A stretch of DNA of 64,000 nucleotides from CAYMEV01 sp964389675 [NCBI: uncultured Candidatus Sumerlaeota bacterium] (GTDB lineage: Bacteria; CAYMEV01). Under the pieces are notes generated by a model that saw only the letters and a program-made list of their open reading frames with translations, was not told where the DNA came from and did no database searches. How positions within the stretch are numbered: position 1 is the first letter of the stretch; each line of letters opens with the position of its first letter. Both the position numbers and the translations under genes were made by a program. Location of the stretch: NCBI GenBank assembly GCA_964389675.1, contig CAYMEV010000012.1:1-64000 (forward strand), in the 5' to 3' direction. Shown one piece after another: positions 25,975 through 34,236 of the stretch.

Positions 25975-26004
25975 GGGATAGCTTTATGCTATCCCTTTTT
26001 TTTT
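25975..26004 (+). terminator. Strong intrinsic terminator of the HU gene
   Basis: GGGATAGC-TTTAT-GCTATCCC followed by nine T. The right arm contains the stop codon of the convergent phosphatidyltransferase gene, so that gene ends inside the hairpin. Confidence 0.9.
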
Positions 26005-26546
26005 GCGCTGTTCAGTATCCGTATATAGGGAATAGCGCTGAGCAGGGAAACCAGCGCCAGAATATAGGATATAATATGGATCATATTATAAGCATATGGT
26101 ATATGAACATAGTCCAGTGCAGCCCTTGCGATCAGTATTGCAATAAGGAGTATGGCCTGAAGGACCGTTTTGATCTTTCCGAATATTTTTGCCTGGGGGT
26201 TCAGTGACAGATAGCTTATCATAGGCCTTATTATTATGTTTACGGACAGTTCCCTAATTGTAAGAATGAAAAGTACGAAGGACGGGATCCAGTTCTGAAA
26301 AAAGAGAGCTGAAAAAGCAGTTATGTAAAATGCTACATCCGCGATAGGGTCAAGCAGTTTTCCCGTTATGGTTATCTGATTCCTGGACCTTGCTATATGG
26401 CCATCCATTATGTCGGAATATATTGCTAATGCAACACATGCCATGCAAAGCGATGATGAAAGCAGGGTATTGTCAATAAATACAAATACTGCAAAAAGAG
26501 GCGCAACCAGAAGCCTCATGGTAGTAAGCTTGATTGGAAGGTTCAA
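25989..26546 (-). CDS. CDP-alcohol phosphatidyltransferase
   Basis: 185 residues with several transmembrane helices. The family signature D-x2-DG-x2-AR-x8-G-x3-D-x3-D is complete (SDIMDGHIARSRNQ, then GKLLDPIAD). These inner-membrane enzymes exchange CMP for an alcohol such as glycerol-3-phosphate, serine or inositol. The alcohol cannot be told. A second family member is encoded divergently at 26627, so one probably makes phosphatidylglycerophosphate and the other a different headgroup or cardiolipin-type product. The C-terminal residues AKKKG and the stop are encoded by the HU terminator hairpin. Confidence 0.85.
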   Translation of the reverse strand: MNLPIKLTTMRLLVAPLFAVFVFIDNTLLSSSLCMACVALAIYSDIMDGHIARSRNQITITGKLLDPIADVAFYITAFSALFFQNWIPSFVLFILTIRELSVNIIIRPMISYLSLNPQAKIFGKIKTVLQAILLIAILIARAALDYVHIPYAYNMIHIISYILALVSLLSAIPYIRILNSAKKKG

Positions 26547-26626
26547 AATGAATCTCCATTCATGATTTAATAATATTTATTGAATAATAATAGACAACCA
26601 TAAATAAATCTATAAAATTGTTAGAA

Positions 26627-27223
26627 ATGAATATACTGAATATAAAGAACAATATACCCAATACTCTTACCCTGATAAGGATAGTGCTTCTGCCGCTTTT
26701 TATTATCCTTCTTGTATATCACTATTTTCACCTTGCCCTTATGACTTTTTTTTTTGCGTCGCTTACAGATATACTGGACGGCTATTTTGCCAGGATCTTG
26801 AACCAGAAGACAGAGCTTGGATCATATCTTGACCCGATTGCCGACAAAATTCTAATTAATTCTTCGCTGATAGTATTCTCGACCATAGAGCTGAATAATA
26901 TGAGGGCTATTGTGCCTCTATGGTATATAATCGTTGTGATAAGCAGGGATTTTATAATCATTTTCGGATACTTTGTACTATTTTTCATCGTTGGCAAGGT
27001 AAAGGTGATACCAAGCAGGGAAGGAAAGGCAACATCCTTCCTTAATGTCCTTCTGATAGCCCTTATCCTTGTTTTCCTGAGCTTCGGGCTGGGGCAGTGG
27101 GCTTTTGATTCTCTCATCTATTTGGTATATTTAGTTGCAGTTCTATCCATTATAAGCGGAATGAAATACATTATCAGGGGAATTAATATTATCAATGCCG
27201 ACCAGGAAAATATATCTGATTAG
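26627..27223 (+). CDS. pgsA: CDP-alcohol phosphatidyltransferase, PgsA-like
   Basis: 198 residues from ATG 26627; a TTG at 26618 would add three. The start MNILNIKNNIPNTLTLIRI resembles PgsA, in which a short cytosolic helix precedes P-N-x-LTxxR. The signature is complete (TDILDGYFARILNQ, then GSYLDPIADK). Four to five membrane helices follow. PgsA makes phosphatidylglycerophosphate from CDP-diacylglycerol and glycerol-3-phosphate. Its 3' end overlaps the radical SAM gene by 29 bp, indicating coupled expression. The symbol rests on the N-terminal pattern; substrate is not proved. Confidence 0.75.
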   Translation: MNILNIKNNIPNTLTLIRIVLLPLFIILLVYHYFHLALMTFFFASLTDILDGYFARILNQKTELGSYLDPIADKILINSSLIVFSTIELNNMRAIVPLWYIIVVISRDFIIIFGYFVLFFIVGKVKVIPSREGKATSFLNVLLIALILVFLSFGLGQWAFDSLIYLVYLVAVLSIISGMKYIIRGINIINADQENISD

Positions 27224-28502
27224 CCCGTATCCGGAGAGACAGCTCTGGAAAAAGAAAAAAAGCATATTCAAGCTTCCCCCCTTCACGCTGTTTCTGATAA
27301 AGGCGCTTACACCCTTCAGGTATGATATCACCCTTATCGATGAATCCCAGGAGGATATAGAATTTGACAGGATAAGGGGTTGCATAGTCTGCATCTCTAT
27401 TATGACATCTAATGCAAACAGGGGATATGCCATTGCTGAAATCCTTAAAAAGAACCAGAACATAATAATCTTTGGAGGCATTCATTCCTCCGCTCTCCCC
27501 CAGGAGGTACTGAAGCATGCTGACTCAGTATGTATCGGTGAGATTGAGAACCTTTGGATCGGAATGCTCAATGATATTGAAAAGGGCCGGCTGAAGAGAG
27601 TTTACAGAAGCCAGAACAGGCCTGCCCCCGAGGACATATCAAGCGTATCTTATATCAAGGGATCCTATATAGTAAAAAACCTGATCTCAATTACGAGGGG
27701 GTGCCCGTTTAACTGTGATTTCTGCAGTGTAAGCAGGTTTTTCGGGACCAGATACAGGAAAAGGGCCCTGTCTTCAGCCTTTTATGATTTTGCTCTCAGG
27801 GGTTTTGGAATGTTCATAATCCTGGATGATAACCTTACTATAGACAAAGGCTATTTCCTGCGGCTTTTCAGGCTTGTAGGCATGCTTCGCCTGAGGTGGG
27901 TGGGGCAATCATCAATAGGGTGCCTTAATGATGAGGAGATAATTGATACAATGAAAGCCTCAGGCTGTTCAGCACTTCTTATCGGTTTTGAAAGCGCTTC
28001 AGATGCAGACGGGCAGACATATTCAAAGCATAAGGCCATTAATGATGTCGAGGCTATTATAAAAAAGCTTCATAAGAGGAATATACTTATTCACGGCAGT
28101 TTTATCTTCGGCTTTGACAATGACAATCCCGGGTCTTTTGACAGGACCCTTCTGTTCTGCAATAAAAACAGGATTGCTACTGCAAATTTCTCCATACTGG
28201 TGCCCTATCCGCAGACCAGGGTCTTAAGATGCCTTTCTGAACAGGGCAGGATGTGCAGGTTCTCTGACTGGGACAGCTTTGACAGGCTGGCATTGACCTT
28301 TAAGATGAACGGGCTTGAGTCTGAGTTTCTGAAACACAGCATTATCAGCCTGTATAAAAGATTCTTCAGCCTCAGGAATATTCTTTCTAAACTACCGTTC
28401 AACAGCCTTCATGTATTTCTCCTGTATATCTCATATACTTTCTACTACAGGAAGGGCATAAAAAAATATGAAGAGATATACATGTCCTCTGACAGCCCGT
28501 GA
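27195..28502 (+). CDS. B12-binding-domain radical SAM protein
   Basis: 435 residues. Residues 1-150 are a cobalamin-binding-like Rossmann domain (DITLIDESQED, FGGIHSSALPQEVL, CIGEIENLW). Residues 165-360 are a radical SAM barrel with the 4Fe-4S motif RGCPFNCDFCSVSRFFG (CxxxCxxC). The C-terminal helical region resembles the DUF4070 extension. Such enzymes methylate or rearrange unactivated carbons, often in lipids or natural products. The N-terminal domain lacks the DxHxxG cobalamin ligand, common in this subfamily. Overlap with pgsA makes a lipid-related substrate attractive but unproven. Confidence 0.82.
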   Translation: MPTRKIYLISPYPERQLWKKKKSIFKLPPFTLFLIKALTPFRYDITLIDESQEDIEFDRIRGCIVCISIMTSNANRGYAIAEILKKNQNIIIFGGIHSSALPQEVLKHADSVCIGEIENLWIGMLNDIEKGRLKRVYRSQNRPAPEDISSVSYIKGSYIVKNLISITRGCPFNCDFCSVSRFFGTRYRKRALSSAFYDFALRGFGMFIILDDNLTIDKGYFLRLFRLVGMLRLRWVGQSSIGCLNDEEIIDTMKASGCSALLIGFESASDADGQTYSKHKAINDVEAIIKKLHKRNILIHGSFIFGFDNDNPGSFDRTLLFCNKNRIATANFSILVPYPQTRVLRCLSEQGRMCRFSDWDSFDRLALTFKMNGLESEFLKHSIISLYKRFFSLRNILSKLPFNSLHVFLLYISYTFYYRKGIKKYEEIYMSSDSP

Positions 28503-28716
28503 TCCTGCTGTATCTCCGGATATGAAATTTTTAATATTCATACAGTGCAGGCAGGAACAAAACAGACTTTTTATGGTAGTAGATTATAAAATGTTTATGC
28601 TGTCGGTATCAGGATATCTTAAATATTAATAATAATATACCGGAATTAAATTATGTGGATTTATATAAAAAAAGCATTATTATCTTTTACAGGAATCTGA
28701 TAACAGGAGAAATGAC

Positions 28717-29433
28717 ATGAGAAAACTTATGATGCCATGCCTGACTTTGCTTCTGTTGTTCTGCTTCTGCGCATGCACAGCGGAAAGCATACTGAGCATA
28801 GATGAGTATTATGAGCGGGGACAGGCTTATGAAGAGCAGAATGACATAAAAAGGGCAAGAAGGGCTTATGAGAACCTCCTCAAGTATTACCCGAGATCCC
28901 CCTATACCAAGGATGTCCTGCTGAAAACAGCTGATTTTAAGTACCAGGAAGAAGATTATATAGAAGCACTGGCTGATTATCTTATATACCAGAAGTATTA
29001 TGAGAATTACGAGGAATCTGAATATATACTCTACAGGATAGCAAACTGCTACTTCTATGCGAGGCTTCCTTATGACAGGGATCATGAATTCATGAACAAT
29101 GCTCTCTCAGAGTTTAAGAACCTTATATATAACTATCCGGACAGCCAGTACCTCCCTGATGTGATTGAGAAGATCAGGATAATAAACGGGGAAAAAGCAC
29201 AGGCTGAGATGGATATTGCAGTCCAGTACTACAAGCTGAGGTCATTTACTGCATCCAGGGAAAGGCTTCTTTATCTTCTTGAGAACTATCCGGGGCATGG
29301 ATTTGAGGAAGAGGCCTATTACAGGCTTGCCCTGATATTTAAGAGATTTGATAAACAGGAGGAATTTGAAAAGTACTACAACCTTCTGGCAGAGAATTAT
29401 CCTGATTCGGATTATATTGACAGGCTGAAATAG
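28717..29433 (+). CDS. BamD-like TPR lipoprotein
   Basis: 238 residues with a lipoprotein signal ending at a Cys in LFCFCACTAE. Tandem TPR-like helices follow, beginning YYERGQAYEEQNDIKRARRA and LLKYYPRSPYTKD, the pattern of BamD/ComL/YfiO. BamD is part of the outer-membrane beta-barrel assembly complex. The C-terminal repeat ends LLAENYPDSDYI. AGGAG lies 8 nt upstream of the ATG. A 214-bp gap without a visible gene precedes it. A TolA-binding or YbgF-like repeat lipoprotein is the alternative. Confidence 0.78.
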   Translation: MRKLMMPCLTLLLLFCFCACTAESILSIDEYYERGQAYEEQNDIKRARRAYENLLKYYPRSPYTKDVLLKTADFKYQEEDYIEALADYLIYQKYYENYEESEYILYRIANCYFYARLPYDRDHEFMNNALSEFKNLIYNYPDSQYLPDVIEKIRIINGEKAQAEMDIAVQYYKLRSFTASRERLLYLLENYPGHGFEEEAYYRLALIFKRFDKQEEFEKYYNLLAENYPDSDYIDRLK

Positions 29434-29439
29434 GACTTC

Positions 29440-29775
29440 TTATTTTCTCATTGTAAAACGGCCTATGAATGTCCCGTTTTCCTGTATTTCAAAATACTTG
29501 GTGATTATGTCGCCCTTTACAGTCCCTGTATTATGGATCGTTATCTTGTTTTTGCATAATACATCGCCGTTGAGCTCTCCATGAACAAATATATTGTTTG
29601 CCTTGACCAGCCCGTGAACAGAGCCGGACAGGCCTATGATCACATCTCCGTCAGAATGTATGCTTGATTCAAAAAAGCCGTCTATCCGGACGCTTCCTGG
29701 GCAGTATAGCGTCCCTTCCTTAAGGGATGTGTCCTTTGAAAACAGGACAAGAATTGGAAGATTATTGCCGTTCAA
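29440..29775 (-). CDS. Bactofilin
   Basis: 111 residues, almost wholly the bactofilin right-handed beta-helix: SVRIDGFFESSIHSDGDV, then SGSVHGLVKANNIFVHGEL and TGTVKGDIITK, with short glycine-turn repeats every 17-18 residues. Bactofilins polymerise into cytoskeletal filaments. The start overlaps the end of parB by 14 bp, so it is the third gene of a parA-parB-bactofilin operon. In Myxococcus, bactofilins position the ParABS machinery; a similar link is suggested here by operon context. Confidence 0.9.
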   Translation of the reverse strand: MNGNNLPILVLFSKDTSLKEGTLYCPGSVRIDGFFESSIHSDGDVIIGLSGSVHGLVKANNIFVHGELNGDVLCKNKITIHNTGTVKGDIITKYFEIQENGTFIGRFTMRK

Positions 29776-30622
29776 TGCCTAAAAGCCTTTTATAGATATT
29801 ATCAAAGTCCTCTTTGGAGTAATAGTCAATTTTTATGGAGCCTTTTCCGTCCCTTGTGCTGTTAATCGATACCTTTGTATTCAGAATATTTATGAGCTGT
29901 TCTTCAACCTGCTTGATGTTCGGGTCTTTTCTTCTTTTCTTCCTGGAACTCCTGCTGTTTATTGTCTTTATCAGCATTTCCAGCTGATTTACAGAGAGCT
30001 TATGCTTTATTGTGTGATTGAATACCTCTATCATTTTCGGCTCAGCAGGAATTGCAAGCAAAGCCCTGCAGTGGCCCATTGAAATAATGCCATCGGCAAG
30101 CGCCTGCTTTATGACCTCCGGAAGCTTAAGAAGCCTTATGTGGTTGGTTATATTGCTCCTGTCAATATTGAGCCTTTGAGACAGCTCATTATGAGTAATA
30201 TTGAGCTTCTCAACAATGGATTTGAAGCTGTATGCCTTCTCAAGCGGGGAAAGATCATCCCGCTGAATATTCTCTATAAGGCTGATAATCATGAACTGCT
30301 GTTCATTATAATCCCTTATCAGGGCAGGGATTTTGGAGAGCCCTGCCATCCTGGCGGCAAGGAACCTGCGTTCGCCTGCAATGATATAATAATCATCACC
30401 CTTCTTTGAAACCAGTATGGGCTGAATAACCCCGTTTGCCCTGATGGAGTCCGAAAGTTCTTTCAGGAGCTCGTCATTAAAGATCCTTCTTGGCTGGTAT
30501 GGATTGGACCTTATAACTGAAATATCTACCAGATGAACCTGGCTGCCGTCCTTTTTGCCTTCAGGAAAATCCCCCAGTAGAGATGCCAGCCCCTTTCCCA
30601 GGCCTTTCTTGTTACTTGCCAT
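29762..30622 (-). CDS. parB: Chromosome partition protein ParB (Spo0J)
   Basis: 286 residues. It starts MASNKKGLGKGLASLLGD, the classic chromosomal ParB N terminus, followed by SNPYQPRRIF, the CTP-binding motif AGERRFLAARMAG, ENIQRDDLSPLEKA, a helix-turn-helix with HNELSQRLNIDRSNITNHI and a C-terminal dimerisation domain. ParB loads on parS and spreads as a CTP-dependent clamp. Two parS-like sites lie just upstream of parA (31450 and 31671). The ATG overlaps parA by 11 bp and the end overlaps the bactofilin gene by 14 bp. Confidence 0.95.
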   Translation of the reverse strand: MASNKKGLGKGLASLLGDFPEGKKDGSQVHLVDISVIRSNPYQPRRIFNDELLKELSDSIRANGVIQPILVSKKGDDYYIIAGERRFLAARMAGLSKIPALIRDYNEQQFMIISLIENIQRDDLSPLEKAYSFKSIVEKLNITHNELSQRLNIDRSNITNHIRLLKLPEVIKQALADGIISMGHCRALLAIPAEPKMIEVFNHTIKHKLSVNQLEMLIKTINSRSSRKKRRKDPNIKQVEEQLINILNTKVSINSTRDGKGSIKIDYYSKEDFDNIYKRLLGIERQ

Positions 30623-31376
30623 TTACAACTATTTCCTCTGCTAATTTTAGGTATTGCTCCGAGCCTACCGACCTTATGTCATAAAGCATTATGGGCTTGC
30701 CATGGCTCGGTGATTCACCCAGGCGCACACTTCTTGATATTGTAGTATTAAATATATATTTCCCAAAGTATTTTTTTGCTTCCTCCAGTACCTGTGTGGA
30801 AAGGTTTGTCCTCCTGTCGTGCATGGTCATAAGTATGCCCTTTATCTTCAGGTCCGGGTTGAAGTTCTTTTTAATTATGTCAATTGTTGTAAGCAGTTGA
30901 GCTACGCCTTCCAGTGAAAAGAACTCGCACTGGACAGGAATTATTACGCTGTGTGCAAAGACCAGAGAATTAAGGGTCAGCAGGCTTAAGGAAGGGGGGC
31001 AGTCAATGAGGCAATAGTCATAATTGCCTGCAAATTCGTTCATATAACTCTTCAGGATATATTCCCTGTTCTCATAATCTGAATATTCTACATCAAAGCC
31101 CGCAAGGTCCATCGTTGCGGGTATTATGTGCAGGCTGTCAAGGTGCTTTTTAATTACAGCTTTCTCTGCAGGTGTCTTCTTTGCTATTACATCGTAAATA
31201 TCATTGTTCAGGGAATTTTTATCAATCCCCAGCCCGCTGGTAGTATTTCCCTGCGGGTCAAAATCAATTATGAGCACGCGCTTCTCAAAACTTGCGAGCG
31301 ATGTCCCAAGGTTTATAGTGGTTGTTGTCTTTCCAACACCGCCTTTTTGATTAGCTACTGCAATTACTTCTACCAT
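30612..31376 (-). CDS. parA: Chromosome partition ATPase ParA (Soj)
   Basis: 254 residues without an N-terminal DNA-binding extension, as in chromosomal type Ib ParA. It has the deviant Walker A NQKGGVGKTTTTINLG, DFDPQGNTTSGLG, and YCLIDCPPSLSLLT. The C-terminal VRLGESPSHGKPIMLYD is diagnostic of Soj. It works with ParB to separate newly replicated origins. It is the first gene of the operon; a parS-like site and two palindromic repeats lie in the 140-bp gap upstream. Such loci usually lie close to the replication origin. Confidence 0.95.
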   Translation of the reverse strand: MVEVIAVANQKGGVGKTTTTINLGTSLASFEKRVLIIDFDPQGNTTSGLGIDKNSLNNDIYDVIAKKTPAEKAVIKKHLDSLHIIPATMDLAGFDVEYSDYENREYILKSYMNEFAGNYDYCLIDCPPSLSLLTLNSLVFAHSVIIPVQCEFFSLEGVAQLLTTIDIIKKNFNPDLKIKGILMTMHDRRTNLSTQVLEEAKKYFGKYIFNTTISRSVRLGESPSHGKPIMLYDIRSVGSEQYLKLAEEIVVNGK

Positions 31377-31395
31377 TTCTATTCCTGTAATTTAA

Positions 31396-31442
31396 CCCGT
31401 TTTATTACTATAAAACGTTTTCCCGTTTTATTACTATAAAAC
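31396..31442. repeat. Two 21-bp direct repeats containing a palindrome upstream of parA
   Basis: Copies at 31396-31416 and 31422-31442 each contain GTTTTAT-TACT-ATAAAAC, a perfect 7-bp inverted repeat with a 4-nt centre, spaced 26 bp. They sit between parS and the parA start and look like operator sites. Confidence 0.65.
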
Positions 31443-31449
31443 ATTTAAC

Positions 31450-31465
31450 TGTTTCATGTGAAACA
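31450..31465. promoter_or_regulatory. parS-like site 1
   Basis: TGTTTCATGTGAAACA differs from the common bacterial parS TGTTTCACGTGAAACA at one position. It is 74 bp upstream of the parA start. Confidence 0.85.
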
Positions 31466-31517
31466 TATATCTATAATAAAAATTTTCAGTTTGCAAGAGA
31501 ATAATCCATAATTTATT

Positions 31518-32513
31518 CTAGTCCGTCTCACCTGAAATGTCATCATAGAAGATCTTTTTTATGGTATCAAGGTGGTTATAATGGCTCAGAATATACTGCA
31601 GTTTGACATATGCTGCTTCAGTTGTAATATTCCTGCCGTTTATTGCACCGTTTTCAACCGCCTTTCTTCCTGTTTCATATGAAACAGGGTTGATACTGCC
31701 ATGGATGCACTGGGATGTCAGGACAGCAGGCACATTCTTTTCTGCAAGCTCTCTGATAAACCGGCTGAACATGTCCTCATAATTTGGCAGGGTACCCGAG
31801 CCAAAAGATTCAATAATGATGCCGTCAGGCTGCATTTTAAGAATATTCTCAAGAAACCTGCCGTCAAAGTTCGGATAAACCTTTATTATGGGTATGTTTG
31901 ATAATCTTATATTATCGATAAAAAGCGGGTCTTTCTGCTTTTTTTGTGCCTTTCTTATAAGGGAAGACCATTCTATGTCAATCCCGATAATTGCCAGGGG
32001 AGGGTAATTTGGCGAGGTAAATGCATCATAGCGGATATTGCTGAGCTTTGTCGCCCTGTTGGCCCTTAGCAGTTCATTGCTAAAGCAGATGGCAATTTCC
32101 CTTATGTCGCAGGCTGCGCACTCGATGCTGTTTATAATATTATTGCGAGCATCATTTCTCCTCTCACTGAGCGGTTTCTGCGAGCCGGTGAATATTATGG
32201 GCTTATTGAGATTTTTGAGTATGAACGAGAGAGCGGTAGATGTATATACCATGGTGTCTGTGCCGTGCATGACCACAAAACCGTCATACCCGGCGTAAAG
32301 TTCATATATCTTATAGGCAATCTGGTTCCATTCATCAATTCCGATCATGCAGCTGTCAGCATTGAGAAGGTTAAACCAGCCTATCTCTGCTATCTGGTTT
32401 ATTTCCGGTATAGCCCGAAGCAGCATCTCGGGATCGCTGCACGGAACATTGGTATCCCCATGCCTGATCATGCCTATGGTTCCGCCGGTAAATATGATGG
32501 CGACCCTTTTCAT
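31518..32513 (-). CDS. Type I L-asparaginase
   Basis: 331 residues. The first nucleophile Thr is in IIFTGGTIGMI and the second Thr-Asp pair in VVMHGTDTMVYTS, the two signature motifs. FTGSQKPLSERRNDARNN is typical of the family. No signal peptide is present, so it is the cytoplasmic (AnsA-like) type that converts asparagine to aspartate and ammonia. A perfect parS-like palindrome lies inside the coding sequence at the codons for PVSYETG. It is transcribed on the same strand as parA, upstream of it. Confidence 0.92.
   Translation of the reverse strand: MKRVAIIFTGGTIGMIRHGDTNVPCSDPEMLLRAIPEINQIAEIGWFNLLNADSCMIGIDEWNQIAYKIYELYAGYDGFVVMHGTDTMVYTSTALSFILKNLNKPIIFTGSQKPLSERRNDARNNIINSIECAACDIREIAICFSNELLRANRATKLSNIRYDAFTSPNYPPLAIIGIDIEWSSLIRKAQKKQKDPLFIDNIRLSNIPIIKVYPNFDGRFLENILKMQPDGIIIESFGSGTLPNYEDMFSRFIRELAEKNVPAVLTSQCIHGSINPVSYETGRKAVENGAINGRNITTEAAYVKLQYILSHYNHLDTIKKIFYDDISGETD
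31671..31686. promoter_or_regulatory. parS-like site 2, inside the asparaginase gene
   Basis: TGTTTCATATGAAACA is a perfect 16-bp palindrome with the parS arms TGTTTCA/TGAAACA, 221 bp from site 1. It is within codons for V-S-Y-E-T, so the site is accommodated by the protein sequence. Confidence 0.8.
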
Positions 32514-32609
32514 ACATCCCTCCTGTCATAAGAAGATTGAATCAGATATTAAACTATTCTATAAATTTATCCCCATATGAAAAGAAAATATTTGTATTTA
32601 TGCAGTATT

Positions 32610-32637
32610 TGGTATAAAAATATAAACTGGTATAATT
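32610..32637 (+). promoter_or_regulatory. Sigma-70-like promoter of the VWA-FHA gene
   Basis: TTGGTA and TATAAT with a 16-nt spacer, about 29 bp upstream of the start codon. Confidence 0.5.
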
Positions 32638-32665
32638 ATATATCTATTTTTTAAAGAGGTGCTTT

Positions 32666-34186
32666 ATGAGAAGATTGAATATAGTGCTGGTTTTCATTTC
32701 TCTGCTCTTTTGTATTAAAGGCTACAGCCAGAATAATATTGATATTCTGAGGTTTGATATATCCAGGTTTCCGAGTGTTAAGGCTGTTTGCCTCCCTTAC
32801 AGCAAGGAAGCGGAGCCTTCTGCCTATCTGAATGAAGCCAGTTATGAAATAACGGAAAACGGGATGCATAAGCCCTCCGGTATAAATATAGCCCCGTTAA
32901 GCAGCAGGCTGCCATATAATTATATATTTGCAATAGATAATTCAGGAAGCACAAAGAACTTCCACAACATTATCCAAAAGTCAATCAATACCATACTGGA
33001 GTCTATTGATCCATCAGACAGGGTATCCCTGTTTCTCTTTGATTCCAGCACTGAAAAGAAAACAGATCTTGTAACTGACAGGGAGATTATAAGATCAATA
33101 ATATCTGATATAAAGTATGATGGTAATTACACATACATCTATGATGCCATGTTTGAGATATCCAATTTCATAATGTCGAACAGGGCGGATATGAATATTA
33201 TTATATTCTTTACCGACGGTATAGATACCGGCAGTATGGTCCAGCCGAATACAGTAATTGACAAGCTTACGACAGATAATATAAAGTTCATGAACATAGG
33301 TTTCGGGCAGGACAGGAGGCTGAGCAACCTTGAGAGGCTCTCCGGCATCACAGGTTTTGAGTCCTTCAGAATCAAGTCTGCCGGTGAGTCCGATAAACTC
33401 GGAGACTTCCTGAAGGACAGAATGAATAACCAGGTCATGCTGAGCTATAACAGCTCATTGAAGAGCATACCTGACAGGGATTACTTTGCATCAGTAAAAT
33501 TCAGCTCAGATGGTTCAAATGCCGTCAGCTCATTCAGCACAGGAAATATTCTGCCCATTCAGAACTACATACTTTCCCTTGCAGAACCTGAGCCGAAGGA
33601 AATCCCGAAGTCCAAAAGCAGTTCTTCATTTTTTGCGGGTAATAACCTGATCATTGCAGCTCTGATCCTGGCCCTTGGTATGATAGCCTATGCTTTTATA
33701 CGGAGGCAGAGGCAGAAAACTCCTGCAACGGCGGCATATTACGAGCCAAAAGAAGCACAGGAGTCTGTCTATGATGATTATGACGAGCATACCATGGTGC
33801 TTGAGGATATTCCTGACCTTACCGAGGAAGAGCTTGAGGAAGAAGAGTTTGATGACGAGATATTAAGCAATACCATCGTTATGAGCGAGGAGCCTGTGAT
33901 CATAATCAAGCAGGGATCATCGAGAAAGATTACCTATGACCTCGGAGGCAAGGACAATTTCACCATAGGCAGAGCGGAGGGGAATTCAATAGTCCTTGCA
34001 AACAGGAGCGTATCTTCAAAGCATTGTATAATCAGGAAGATCGGGGGAGCTTTTGTTATATACGACCTTAAAAGCACCAACGGGACTTTTGTCAATGGGC
34101 AGAGAATAAAAAAAGCCCTCTTAAAGCCCGGGGATACTATACATATCGGAGAAACCATTCTGGATTTTCAGCTTAGAAGGAAATAA
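32666..34186 (+). CDS. Membrane-anchored VWA-FHA domain protein
   Basis: 506 residues. A signal peptide (residues 1-21) is followed by an exported von Willebrand A domain (about 85-280) with a complete MIDAS: FAIDNSGSTKN, a Thr in the middle, and IIFFTDGIDTG. One transmembrane helix lies near 330 (LIIAALILALGMIAYAFI), then an acidic cytosolic linker (about 360-415), and a C-terminal FHA domain (FTIGRAEGNSIVL, SVSSKHCII, STNGTFVNGQRIKK). The FHA domain reads phosphothreonine inside the cell, while the VWA domain contacts partners outside. No Ser/Thr kinase is encoded in the window. AGAGG precedes the ATG. Confidence 0.88.
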   Translation: MRRLNIVLVFISLLFCIKGYSQNNIDILRFDISRFPSVKAVCLPYSKEAEPSAYLNEASYEITENGMHKPSGINIAPLSSRLPYNYIFAIDNSGSTKNFHNIIQKSINTILESIDPSDRVSLFLFDSSTEKKTDLVTDREIIRSIISDIKYDGNYTYIYDAMFEISNFIMSNRADMNIIIFFTDGIDTGSMVQPNTVIDKLTTDNIKFMNIGFGQDRRLSNLERLSGITGFESFRIKSAGESDKLGDFLKDRMNNQVMLSYNSSLKSIPDRDYFASVKFSSDGSNAVSSFSTGNILPIQNYILSLAEPEPKEIPKSKSSSSFFAGNNLIIAALILALGMIAYAFIRRQRQKTPATAAYYEPKEAQESVYDDYDEHTMVLEDIPDLTEEELEEEEFDDEILSNTIVMSEEPVIIIKQGSSRKITYDLGGKDNFTIGRAEGNSIVLANRSVSSKHCIIRKIGGAFVIYDLKSTNGTFVNGQRIKKALLKPGDTIHIGETILDFQLRRK

Positions 34187-34236
34187 AGCCTGTTTAATCT
34201 TAATATAATATCATTTTATAAGGAGCATAGTTATCA

